From contig DIZW01000018.1 in assembly GCA_002428015.1 (NCBI GenBank), forward strand, positions 16,970-56,699: a stretch of DNA of 39,730 nt, read 5' to 3'. Within the stretch, counting starts at the first letter, position 1, and each line of letters begins with the position of its first letter. Positions 31,332-38,773 of the stretch are shown piece by piece. This DNA is from Oxalobacteraceae bacterium UBA6018 (lineage in GTDB: Bacteria; Pseudomonadota; Gammaproteobacteria; Burkholderiales; Burkholderiaceae_D). The translations under genes and the position numbers were made by a program. Below the pieces are notes generated by a model that worked only from the letters and a program-made list of their open reading frames with translations, searched no databases and had not been told where the DNA came from.

Positions 31332-34073
31332 TTAGAACTTGTAGTTGGCTCCCACCAGGATGGTACGACCATACTTTTGGTATTCAAGCTGCTGGTTGCG
31401 CGTGCCGTCGTAGGTCTCGTACGCCGCGTTGCCGAGGTTGTTGACCTGGGCCAGCAGTCCCACACCCTTGAGCGGGCCGTCCTGGAAGGCATAGCCGAGC
31501 TGCGCGTCGATGATGTTTTCGCCGACCACATAGCGCAGCGTGCGGTCGTTGGCGAAGTTGCCGATCTCGCCGACGAAGTCCGAACGGCGGCGCTGGCTCA
31601 CGCGCGCCTCGAAGCCGGCCTTCTCGTAGTACACGGTCAGGTTGGCAACGTGCTTGGACAGCCCTGGCAAGGGAATGTTGGTGCCGATGTTGCTCGAAGG
31701 GTCTTCGATCTTGATCGAGCTGTCGCTATAGGTGGCGCTGGCCTGCACGCCGAAACCGTCCAGCATCGGGGTCAACATATTCAGCGGCAGGGAGCCGGAC
31801 AGCTCGATCCCCTTCAAGGTGCCGCCCTTGCCGTTGAACGGCGCCGTGTAGTCGCCGATATTGGTCTTGGCCTTGGTGCCCGGCGTGAACTTGGAGAAGT
31901 CGTAGTTCTGGGTCTGGGTGAAGATGTAGCTCACCAGCTTCTTCTGGAACACGGCGGCCGCCACGTAGGCCTTGGTGCCGAAATACTTCTCATACGACAG
32001 GTCGATGGCGTTCGCGCGCCATGGGTCCAGCTTGGCATTGCCGCCGCTGGCGCCCGGCTTGAACGTGGTGTCGCTCACGCCAAAGTCCAGCGCGGAGCGC
32101 AACTGGTCGACGCGCGCACGCGCCAGTTGGCGGGCGGCGGCCAGACGCACGGTCTGCTGGCCGTCGAAGCCGAACACCAGGTTGGCGCTAGGCAGCACGT
32201 CGGTGTAGGTCTTGCCATCGTTCACAGGCTTGACCTGGCTGCCGGCCGGCGCGGTGCCGTCCCAGTAATTGGCCGAGGACGACTGGTCGGTGCGCTGGAC
32301 CTGCACGCCGGCATTGCCGCGCAGGGTGACACCCTTGAACTCGCTGTCGATGTTGGCCTTGACGAAGGTGGTGGTGATCTTCTCCTTCACTTCCCACGCC
32401 TTGGAAATCAGGTAACCCTGGGTCTCGTTGGGGGCGAAGTTCATGTATTTCGCGACCACGGCCGGCACGTTCCACGCGGGGATCATGCCGCTGCCGGCGA
32501 AGCCCAGGTTGACCGGGGCATATTCGAGATCGGGCGAGATCGGCGCCGGCGCGCCGGTCAGGTTGATGCTGCCCTCAGGCTGGTGCTTGTTCTTCGAGCG
32601 GTCGGAGTAGTTCACGCCGACATCGATGGTCGAGAAGAACGTCGCCATCGCATCGGGCAGCGGGATGTTGGCGGCCACCTTGAAGCTGGTCAGCTTGTCG
32701 TCCACGTGCGGGGTCTTGCCATAGCCCGAACCGTAGATCGTGTTGCGCACGTAGAGCGTGGTCGGATCGGAATAGTTGCGGGTGCCGGCCAGGGTCGAGA
32801 AGGCGCCGGTGGCGAAATTGAGCTTGACCGAGTCGAGGAAGGGGTCGCCGGCCGCGTTACTGATCTGGGTATTGTTCTCCAGGCTCAGCTCGTCACGCGA
32901 GGCTTTCGACATGTTCACGTCCGTCATCAAGGACCAGTCCGCGAACTTAAAGTTGTTGCTCCAGCCGGCGGCCTTGATGTCGTCCTTGCGCTTGCTGTAC
33001 ATGCCGCGCACCAGCGGGTACACGTTGTTGGCGGTGCCGCCCGTGAGCGTGCCGTCGGCCACCGTGACCGGGTTGTACATCAAGTCCGGCTTGTAGCCGC
33101 CGTTGTAGTTGCCCAGGTTGACTTCGAACTGGTTGGCGGTTTCCTCGCGCTTGAACTTGGAGGCGTACACGTCGAGCACGCTGTTCCAGGTCTTGGAGGG
33201 GCGGTACTGCAGCACGCCGACCAGGCCGTCGCGCTCGTTGGTGCCGCTGCGCGCCACCGATTTGATGCCGTCCATCAAGTAGGTGCCGGCCGGCACGCCA
33301 GGGCGGCTATCGGTCTTCCATGGCTCGTACAGGCCGATTTCCTGGTCCAGCACGGGCGACTCGAGGTGGGCGTAACCGATTGCGATGCCGACGGTACGGT
33401 TCAGGAACTGGTCGATATAGCTGACGCTGAAGCGGTTGCCGGTGGCCTTGGCATTGGCGATCCGGCCCAGCGAATTGCGCTCGGCGCGCGCGTTCATGGC
33501 CACGTTGCGTCCGGCGAAGGCCAGGGGGCGCACGGTCTGCATGTCGATCGTGCCCGACAGGCCCTGGCCCACCAGGCCGGCGTCCGGCGTCTTATAGATG
33601 GTCACGCCGCTGAGCAGCTCGGACGGATACTGGTCGAATTCGACGCTGCGGTTGTCGCCCGTGCTGACCTGTTCGCGGCCGTTGAGCAAGGTGGTGGAGA
33701 AGTCGGGCGACAGGCCGCGCACGCTGATCACCTGGGCGCGCCCGGCCACGCGCTGCGCGGCCAGGCCCGGCAGCCGCGAAATGGATTCCGCAATGCTGAC
33801 ATCGGGCAACTTGCCGATGTCTTCGGCGGAGATCGCCTCGACGATGGAGCTGGAATCTTTTTTGACGGAGATCGCATCTTCGATACCGCGCCGGATGCCG
33901 GTGATCCTCACCGTCTGCACCGGGGCATCAGCCGCGGGCGCCGCGTCGGCCGCCTGGGCGCTGGCGTTGGAACCTGCCAGCGCGGACAAAAACACCACGC
34001 AGCCGGCGGCGACTGGGTGCAAACGAAATGCCTTACGTGGCGCATCTGCGCGGCGGCCTACCGATTTGTTCAT
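31332..34073 (-). CDS. TonB-dependent outer-membrane receptor (copy 2)
   Basis: This encodes 913 residues with a signal peptide (cleavage near NASAQA). The plug domain has RRGIEDAISVKKDSSSIVEAI, KLPDVSIAESISRLPG and LLNGREQVSTGDNRS, and the long barrel ends in ANYKF. It is an outer-membrane importer, probably for maltodextrins or other alpha-glucan oligosaccharides. It is closely related to receptor 1. The plug and C-terminal barrel are nearly identical, while the middle of the barrel (extracellular loops) differs more, consistent with different substrate sizes. I chose the ATG at 34073 rather than 34085, because GAGGGA lies correctly before it and the alignment with the receptor 1 start then fits. 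Confidence 0.93.
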   Translation of the reverse strand: MNKSVGRRADAPRKAFRLHPVAAGCVVFLSALAGSNASAQAADAAPAADAPVQTVRITGIRRGIEDAISVKKDSSSIVEAISAEDIGKLPDVSIAESISRLPGLAAQRVAGRAQVISVRGLSPDFSTTLLNGREQVSTGDNRSVEFDQYPSELLSGVTIYKTPDAGLVGQGLSGTIDMQTVRPLAFAGRNVAMNARAERNSLGRIANAKATGNRFSVSYIDQFLNRTVGIAIGYAHLESPVLDQEIGLYEPWKTDSRPGVPAGTYLMDGIKSVARSGTNERDGLVGVLQYRPSKTWNSVLDVYASKFKREETANQFEVNLGNYNGGYKPDLMYNPVTVADGTLTGGTANNVYPLVRGMYSKRKDDIKAAGWSNNFKFADWSLMTDVNMSKASRDELSLENNTQISNAAGDPFLDSVKLNFATGAFSTLAGTRNYSDPTTLYVRNTIYGSGYGKTPHVDDKLTSFKVAANIPLPDAMATFFSTIDVGVNYSDRSKNKHQPEGSINLTGAPAPISPDLEYAPVNLGFAGSGMIPAWNVPAVVAKYMNFAPNETQGYLISKAWEVKEKITTTFVKANIDSEFKGVTLRGNAGVQVQRTDQSSSANYWDGTAPAGSQVKPVNDGKTYTDVLPSANLVFGFDGQQTVRLAAARQLARARVDQLRSALDFGVSDTTFKPGASGGNAKLDPWRANAIDLSYEKYFGTKAYVAAAVFQKKLVSYIFTQTQNYDFSKFTPGTKAKTNIGDYTAPFNGKGGTLKGIELSGSLPLNMLTPMLDGFGVQASATYSDSSIKIEDPSSNIGTNIPLPGLSKHVANLTVYYEKAGFEARVSQRRRSDFVGEIGNFANDRTLRYVVGENIIDAQLGYAFQDGPLKGVGLLAQVNNLGNAAYETYDGTRNQQLEYQKYGRTILVGANYKF

Positions 34074-34170
34074 ACGTTCCCTCATCTTATCGATACATAA
34101 ATTCCCGGACGCCAGCAGTCATGGCAGGCGGGAGCTCTTTCAGTGGCGTTCTGTAACGCTCTGAAATTAT

Positions 34171-34198
34171 TCTGTACTAAAACTAGAATCAGTGTCAA
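34171..34198 (-). promoter_or_regulatory. Promoter of receptor 2
   Basis: On the minus strand, TTGACA (34198-34193) and TACAGA (34176-34171) are separated by 16 bp. The spacer and flanks are nearly the same as in the receptor 1 promoter (shared TCTAGT and TAGTACA blocks), showing that the promoters descend from one ancestor. Confidence 0.65.
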
Positions 34199-34299
34199 CG
34201 AAACTCGTGTTTGACTACAAAAAACCACAATTCGTGGAAATTTCGCTAAGTCTACCGGGCAAGCTGTGGCGTTTATGTAACAAACTGGGAAAAGCCTGC

Positions 34300-34314
34300 T
34301 GTAACATGACTACA
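34300..34314. promoter_or_regulatory. Operator-like site upstream of receptor 2
   Basis: TGTAAC-ATG-ACTACA is the counterpart of 31103-31117, at almost the same distance (about 102 bp) from the -35 box. It shares the TGTAAY left arm with that site. Confidence 0.6.
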
Positions 34315-34428
34315 TATTTCCTTGCAAGTTGGGGTTCATAATTACATTGCACGTTTTTCCCCGCGTCAAAAGGCGCGTGCCGGCGCCCCTGGCCGATAAA
34401 ATGTAGTGTTTTTTCACAAAAGTGGATT

Positions 34429-34443
34429 TGTAGCTCGACTAGA
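34429..34443. promoter_or_regulatory. Operator-like site, degenerate
   Basis: TGTAGC-TCG-ACTAGA has one changed base in the left arm and one in the right arm. It lies about 24 bp upstream of the candidate -35 of the neopullulanase operon. Confidence 0.45.
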
Positions 34444-34515
34444 CGAAATCTCTAGCGCTACCACACTTGGCTTTCACGACCGTCCTTGGTGTAATATTCT
34501 CCTCACACAATTATC

Positions 34516-34530
34516 TGTAGGCAAACTACC
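34516..34530 (+). promoter_or_regulatory. Operator-like site before the neopullulanase operon
   Basis: TGTAGG-CAA-ACTACC is a symmetric variant (both outer or inner bases change). The core GTAG-N5-CTAC is intact. It begins about 18 bp after the candidate -10 (TAATAT at 34492-34497) and 60 bp before the start codon. Confidence 0.6.
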
Positions 34531-34589
34531 ACTTCGAGGCCATCCCGCTTGACGCCGGCCGGCCTCGCGCTGACATCACGGGGACAATC

Positions 34590-36461
34590 ATGCTTCGAGT
34601 ACTTTCCGCCGCGTCTCTCGCGGCCGGGTTCGCCCTCACGGCGCTCGCCGTCGCCCCTGCCCATGGCGCCGCCACGGTCGACGGCATCGACCATATGGAC
34701 CCGCCCTTCTGGTGGACTGGCATGCAAAACAAGCACTTGCAGCTGATGGTGCATGGGCCGCGGCTGGCCGCGCTGAGCCCTTCGCTGAACTATCCGGGGG
34801 TGCGCATCGACAGCGTCACCCGGGTGGCCAATGCTAACTACCTGTTCATTAACCTGAGCATCGCCGAGCAGGCCCGCCCTGGTGCTTTCGACATCGTTTT
34901 CGCCAGCCCCGCCCGTTCCGTGAAATATCGCTACGAATTACTGGCACGATCACAGAATTCAGCCGAACGCAAGGGTTTTGACAGCAGCGACGCGATTTAC
35001 CAGATCATGCCGGACCGTTTCGCCAACGGCGACCCGTCCAACGACAGCGTCAAGGGCATGGCCGACAAGCTCGACCGCGCCAGCGGCGGCGGCCGGCACG
35101 GCGGCGACATCGCCGGCATCGCCGCCCACCTGGACTACATCGCCGCCCTCGGCTTCACCCAGCTGTGGCCCACGCCGCTGGTCGAGAACGACATGCCGGC
35201 CTACTCCTACCACGGCTACGCCGCCACCGACCACTACAAGATCGACGCGCGCTACGGCAGCAACGCCGACTACAAGCGCCTGGCGGACGCGGCGCGCGCG
35301 AAGGGCATCGGCCTGATCCAGGACGTGGTGCTGTCGCATATCGGCACCGGCCACTGGTGGCTGAAGGACATGCCGACCCCGGACTGGACCAACCACGGCG
35401 GCCAGTTCGTCCCCACCCACCACCACCGGGTCTCGGTGCAGGACCCTTACGCGGCCCAGGAGGACAAGGACAACTTCACCACCGGCTGGTTCGGCCGGAA
35501 CATGCCCGACCTGAACCAGACCAATCCGCTGGTGGCCAACTACCTCATCCAGAACAACATCTGGTGGATCGAATACGCCGGCCTGTCGGGCCTGCGGATC
35601 GACACCTACGGCTACTCCGACACCGCCTTCCTGGCCGAGTACTCGCACCGGCTGATGGCCGAGTATCCGCACCTGAACATGGTCGGCGAGGAGTGGTCCA
35701 AGCTGGTGCCGGTGGTGTCGCATTGGCAGCGCGGCAAGACGAACTTCAACGGCTATGTGAGCGCCCTGCCCAGCCTGATGGACTTCCCCATGACGTACGC
35801 GATGCGCGACGCGCTGGCCGCGCCCGACGGCGGCGAGGGCTTCAACGACGTGTACGAGACGCTGTCGCAGGACTATCTGTATCCGAACCCGGGCAATCTG
35901 GTGCTATTCGAGGGCAACCACGACATGCCGCGCCTGTTCAGCGTGGTGGGCGAAGACTTCGACCTATGGAAGATGGACCTGGCCTACGTCATGACCATGC
36001 CGCGCATTCCCCAGTTCTACTACGGCACCGAGATCCTCATGACCAGCGGCGTCGCCGCCCGCGACGACGCCAGCTTCCGGCGCGACTTTCCCGGCGGCTG
36101 GGCCGGCGACCCGGTCAACGCCTTCAGCGGCGCCGGCCTCACGCCCCGCCAGCGCGAGGCCCAGGCCTTTGTGCGCAAGCTGGTCAACTGGCGCAAGGGC
36201 GAGCCGCTGATCCACCACGGGAAGATGATGCATTACGGCGCCGAGAACGGCACCTACGTCTACTTCCGCTACGACGGCGCGCGCAAGGTGATGGTCGCGT
36301 TTAACAAGAACCGCGAGGCGGCCGTGCTGCCGGTGGCGCGCTTCCACGAGATGCTGGCCGGCGTGAAGGCCGGCGTGGACGTCCTCAGCGGACAAACCTA
36401 TGCGCTCGACAGCGCGCTGACCCTGCCCGCGCGCGGCGTCGTGATTTTGGAGCTGCAATGA
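34590..36461 (+). CDS. GH13 neopullulanase/cyclomaltodextrinase-type amylase, periplasmic
   Basis: This encodes 623 residues with a signal peptide (cleavage near PAHGA, about 28). The N-terminal domain (about 30-115, MDPPFWWTGMQNKHLQLMVHG) is the beta-sandwich of cyclomaltodextrinases and SusA-like neopullulanases. The GH13 barrel has Asp338 (GLRIDTYGYSD), Glu367 (MVGEEWS) and Asp445 (EGNHDMPR). A C-terminal beta domain ends at VVILELQ. It hydrolyses alpha-1,4 bonds in maltodextrin, cyclodextrin or pullulan. The signal peptide places it in the periplasm or outer membrane, like Bacteroides SusA. The ATG at 34590 follows GGGGA. The stop overlaps the start of the next gene by four bases (ATGA). 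Confidence 0.92.
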   Translation: MLRVLSAASLAAGFALTALAVAPAHGAATVDGIDHMDPPFWWTGMQNKHLQLMVHGPRLAALSPSLNYPGVRIDSVTRVANANYLFINLSIAEQARPGAFDIVFASPARSVKYRYELLARSQNSAERKGFDSSDAIYQIMPDRFANGDPSNDSVKGMADKLDRASGGGRHGGDIAGIAAHLDYIAALGFTQLWPTPLVENDMPAYSYHGYAATDHYKIDARYGSNADYKRLADAARAKGIGLIQDVVLSHIGTGHWWLKDMPTPDWTNHGGQFVPTHHHRVSVQDPYAAQEDKDNFTTGWFGRNMPDLNQTNPLVANYLIQNNIWWIEYAGLSGLRIDTYGYSDTAFLAEYSHRLMAEYPHLNMVGEEWSKLVPVVSHWQRGKTNFNGYVSALPSLMDFPMTYAMRDALAAPDGGEGFNDVYETLSQDYLYPNPGNLVLFEGNHDMPRLFSVVGEDFDLWKMDLAYVMTMPRIPQFYYGTEILMTSGVAARDDASFRRDFPGGWAGDPVNAFSGAGLTPRQREAQAFVRKLVNWRKGEPLIHHGKMMHYGAENGTYVYFRYDGARKVMVAFNKNREAAVLPVARFHEMLAGVKAGVDVLSGQTYALDSALTLPARGVVILELQ

Positions 36462-38773
36462 TGAAGAAGACTCTCTTGGGCCTGGCCATCTCCCTGGCGC
36501 TGGCCAACGTACCGGCGGCGGCCGGCCGGAAACCCGGCGTGGACGCGTTTTTCGACGCGATGGCGATCAGCGTGGCCCCTGGCCAGCAGTCGCGCTTCGT
36601 GGTGGGCGACAATATCGACGGCTTCTATGAAGGCTACACCCAGGCCAACGCGCGCGGGGAGGGCTATGTGACCCAGGACGGCGCCGTGTTCAAGGGCTAT
36701 GCCAGTTTCGTCGACGGCGTGGCCAAGCCGCGCGCCAGCGGCGCCGAGTCGGTGCTGCCCTACGGCCACCGGGTCAGCTACGCGGGCGGCGCGCGCGAGG
36801 AAATGGCGCTGCTGTCGAAGCGGCACGCCATCGTCATGCGCCTGACCAGCCCCACCGACGCGGCGCTGGCGATCCAGCCGCTGATCAAGTCCGGCGGCAT
36901 GGTGGTGCGCGAGGCCGACCTGGTCAGCGTGGCGCCAGTGCCGGGCGAGAAGCTCTACCTGGCGCTGGCCGCCGACCAGCCGTTCAGCGCCGACGACCAG
37001 CTGGTGATCCGCGCCAGCGCGCCGGGGCGCGCGCTGACCGTGGTGGCGGCCTTCGGCGCCAACGCCGCCGAAGCGGCCCAGCGCGCGCGGGCGCTGGTCA
37101 AGGGCGATCCGATCGCGGCCGAACGGCGCGCCCTGTACGAGCAGCTCACCCGCAGCTACCTGGCCACCAGCGACCGCGCCTACAACCAGGCGCTCAACTG
37201 GTCCAAGGCGTCCGCGCGCAGCTTCGTGGTGGAGCAGTTCGGCACCGGCATCTGGGCCGGGCTGCCGTGGTTCCGCGACAACTGGGGGCGCGACACCTTC
37301 ATCGCCCTGCCCGGCACCCTGCTGGTGTCGGGCCAGTTCGAGCAGGCCAAGGCGGTGTTGTCGAACTTCGCGCGCTACCAGAACCTGCGCGAGCCGCGCG
37401 ACAAGGAATACGGCCGCATCCCCAACCGCATATCCTCCGGCGACATCATCTACAACACCGTCGACGGCACCCCGTGGATGCTGCGCGAAGCGCTCGAGTA
37501 CATCCGCTACACCGGCGACAAGGAGTTCGCGCGCCAGATGTACCGGCTGGCCGTGCCCTACTTCGAAGGGGCGATCGCCAACTACATGGACCAGGACAAG
37601 CTGCTCGAGCACGACTCGGCCGACACCTGGATGGACGCGCGCATCGCCAACAAGGAGCCGTGGTCGGCGCGCGGACCGCGCGCGGTCGAGATCCAGGCGC
37701 TGTGGTACACGGCCCTGCAGAGCGGCGCCTACCTGGCCGCCCAGGCCGGCGACACGGCCCGCGAAAAGCAATGGAGCGCCCTGGCCGAGCTGGTCCGCGC
37801 CAGCTTTCTGTCCAAGTTCTGGGACGGGCGCGTGATGGCCGACCGCCTGCGCGAAGACGGCAGCCGCGACACCAAGGTGCGCCCGAATCAGCTGATGCTC
37901 GTGTCGATCCCGCTGGGCGACTTCGTGCCGCCGGCGGTCCAGGCGGCCGTCACCCGTAACGCCGTCTCCGAGCTGCTGTTCCCCTACGGGATCACCTCGC
38001 TCAGCCAGAACGATCCCTACTTCCACCCGCGCCACGAGAACGACGCCTTCTATCACAAGGACGCGGCCTACCATAACGGCACCATCTGGGGCTGGAACGC
38101 GGGCTTCACCGTGACCGCGCTCGACAAGTTCGGCTACCAGGACCTGGCCTGGCAGCTCACGCGCAACCTGGGCGATCAGATCCTGCACCTGGGGACGCTG
38201 GGCAGCATGAGCGAACTGCTGGACGCGCTCCCGCGCGACGACGGCACGCTCAAGCCCTCCGGCACCTACGCCCAGTCGTGGAGCGTGGCCGAGTACGCGC
38301 GCAACGGCTACCAGGACTATGTCGGCTTCAAGCCCGACCTGCCGGCCAACACCCTGGCCTTCAGCCCGGCCATCCCGGCGGCCTGGACCAGCTTCTACGC
38401 GGTGCTGCCGTTCGGCGTGGGCGAGCAGCTCGAGGCCGACTACGCGCGCACCGGCGCCGGCGCGCGCTGGACGCTCAAGCTGGCCGGCGCCGCGCCGCGC
38501 CGCGTGACCTTCACCTATCTCAATGCCGACAAGAGCCGCTCGCAGGTGGCGTTCCAGCTGGCGCCCGGCAGGCCGGCCCTGCTGCGCATCGTCGCCGGCG
38601 GCGCGCGCCTGGACGGCAAGGCGCTGGCGGCCACCCGCGTGCAGGCCTCCTACGCGCAGACGATCGGTACGCTGGGCTTCCAGACGCCGAAAGCCTACAG
38701 TCCCGATTACTTCCCCGTATTAAAATCCAAGGATGTCCTCAAGGGGATCATCCTGCACAACGAGTTCCGCTAA
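36458..38773 (+). CDS. GH133-type amylo-alpha-1,6-glucosidase, secreted
   Basis: This encodes 771 residues with a signal peptide (cleavage near PAAAG, about 22). The N-terminal part (about 25-220) is a beta-rich GDE_N-like domain. The C-terminal part (about 225-650) is an (alpha/alpha)6 barrel of the glycogen-debranching family with the hallmark PWFRDNWGRDTF (Asp274, Asp279). Further conserved stretches are HDSADTWMDAR and HNGTIWGWNAGF. It is expected to remove alpha-1,6-linked glucose or branches from limit dextrins. Most characterised family members are cytoplasmic glycogen enzymes, so an exported version in a starch cluster points to extracytoplasmic debranching. The ATG at 36458 overlaps the preceding stop; a second ATG at 36461 is directly in frame. 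Confidence 0.88.
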   Translation: MMKKTLLGLAISLALANVPAAAGRKPGVDAFFDAMAISVAPGQQSRFVVGDNIDGFYEGYTQANARGEGYVTQDGAVFKGYASFVDGVAKPRASGAESVLPYGHRVSYAGGAREEMALLSKRHAIVMRLTSPTDAALAIQPLIKSGGMVVREADLVSVAPVPGEKLYLALAADQPFSADDQLVIRASAPGRALTVVAAFGANAAEAAQRARALVKGDPIAAERRALYEQLTRSYLATSDRAYNQALNWSKASARSFVVEQFGTGIWAGLPWFRDNWGRDTFIALPGTLLVSGQFEQAKAVLSNFARYQNLREPRDKEYGRIPNRISSGDIIYNTVDGTPWMLREALEYIRYTGDKEFARQMYRLAVPYFEGAIANYMDQDKLLEHDSADTWMDARIANKEPWSARGPRAVEIQALWYTALQSGAYLAAQAGDTAREKQWSALAELVRASFLSKFWDGRVMADRLREDGSRDTKVRPNQLMLVSIPLGDFVPPAVQAAVTRNAVSELLFPYGITSLSQNDPYFHPRHENDAFYHKDAAYHNGTIWGWNAGFTVTALDKFGYQDLAWQLTRNLGDQILHLGTLGSMSELLDALPRDDGTLKPSGTYAQSWSVAEYARNGYQDYVGFKPDLPANTLAFSPAIPAAWTSFYAVLPFGVGEQLEADYARTGAGARWTLKLAGAAPRRVTFTYLNADKSRSQVAFQLAPGRPALLRIVAGGARLDGKALAATRVQASYAQTIGTLGFQTPKAYSPDYFPVLKSKDVLKGIILHNEFR

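Larger units (their letters stand above)
34074..34589. other. Divergent intergenic region between receptor 2 and the neopullulanase operon
   Basis: About 515 bases without a convincing gene. It holds the receptor 2 promoter, three operator-like sites, a TGTAGT half-site (34402-34407) and an ACTACA half-site (34214-34219). A possible plus-strand promoter (TTGGCT at 34467-34472 and TAATAT at 34492-34497, spacing 19) precedes the last operator. Confidence 0.6.

Noticed and set aside
28056..34100. Very long plus-strand open frames opposite both TonB receptors
   Set aside because: They are antisense shadows in GC-rich DNA. The minus-strand frames show receptor motifs, signal peptides, ribosome-binding sites and a correct C-terminal Phe.
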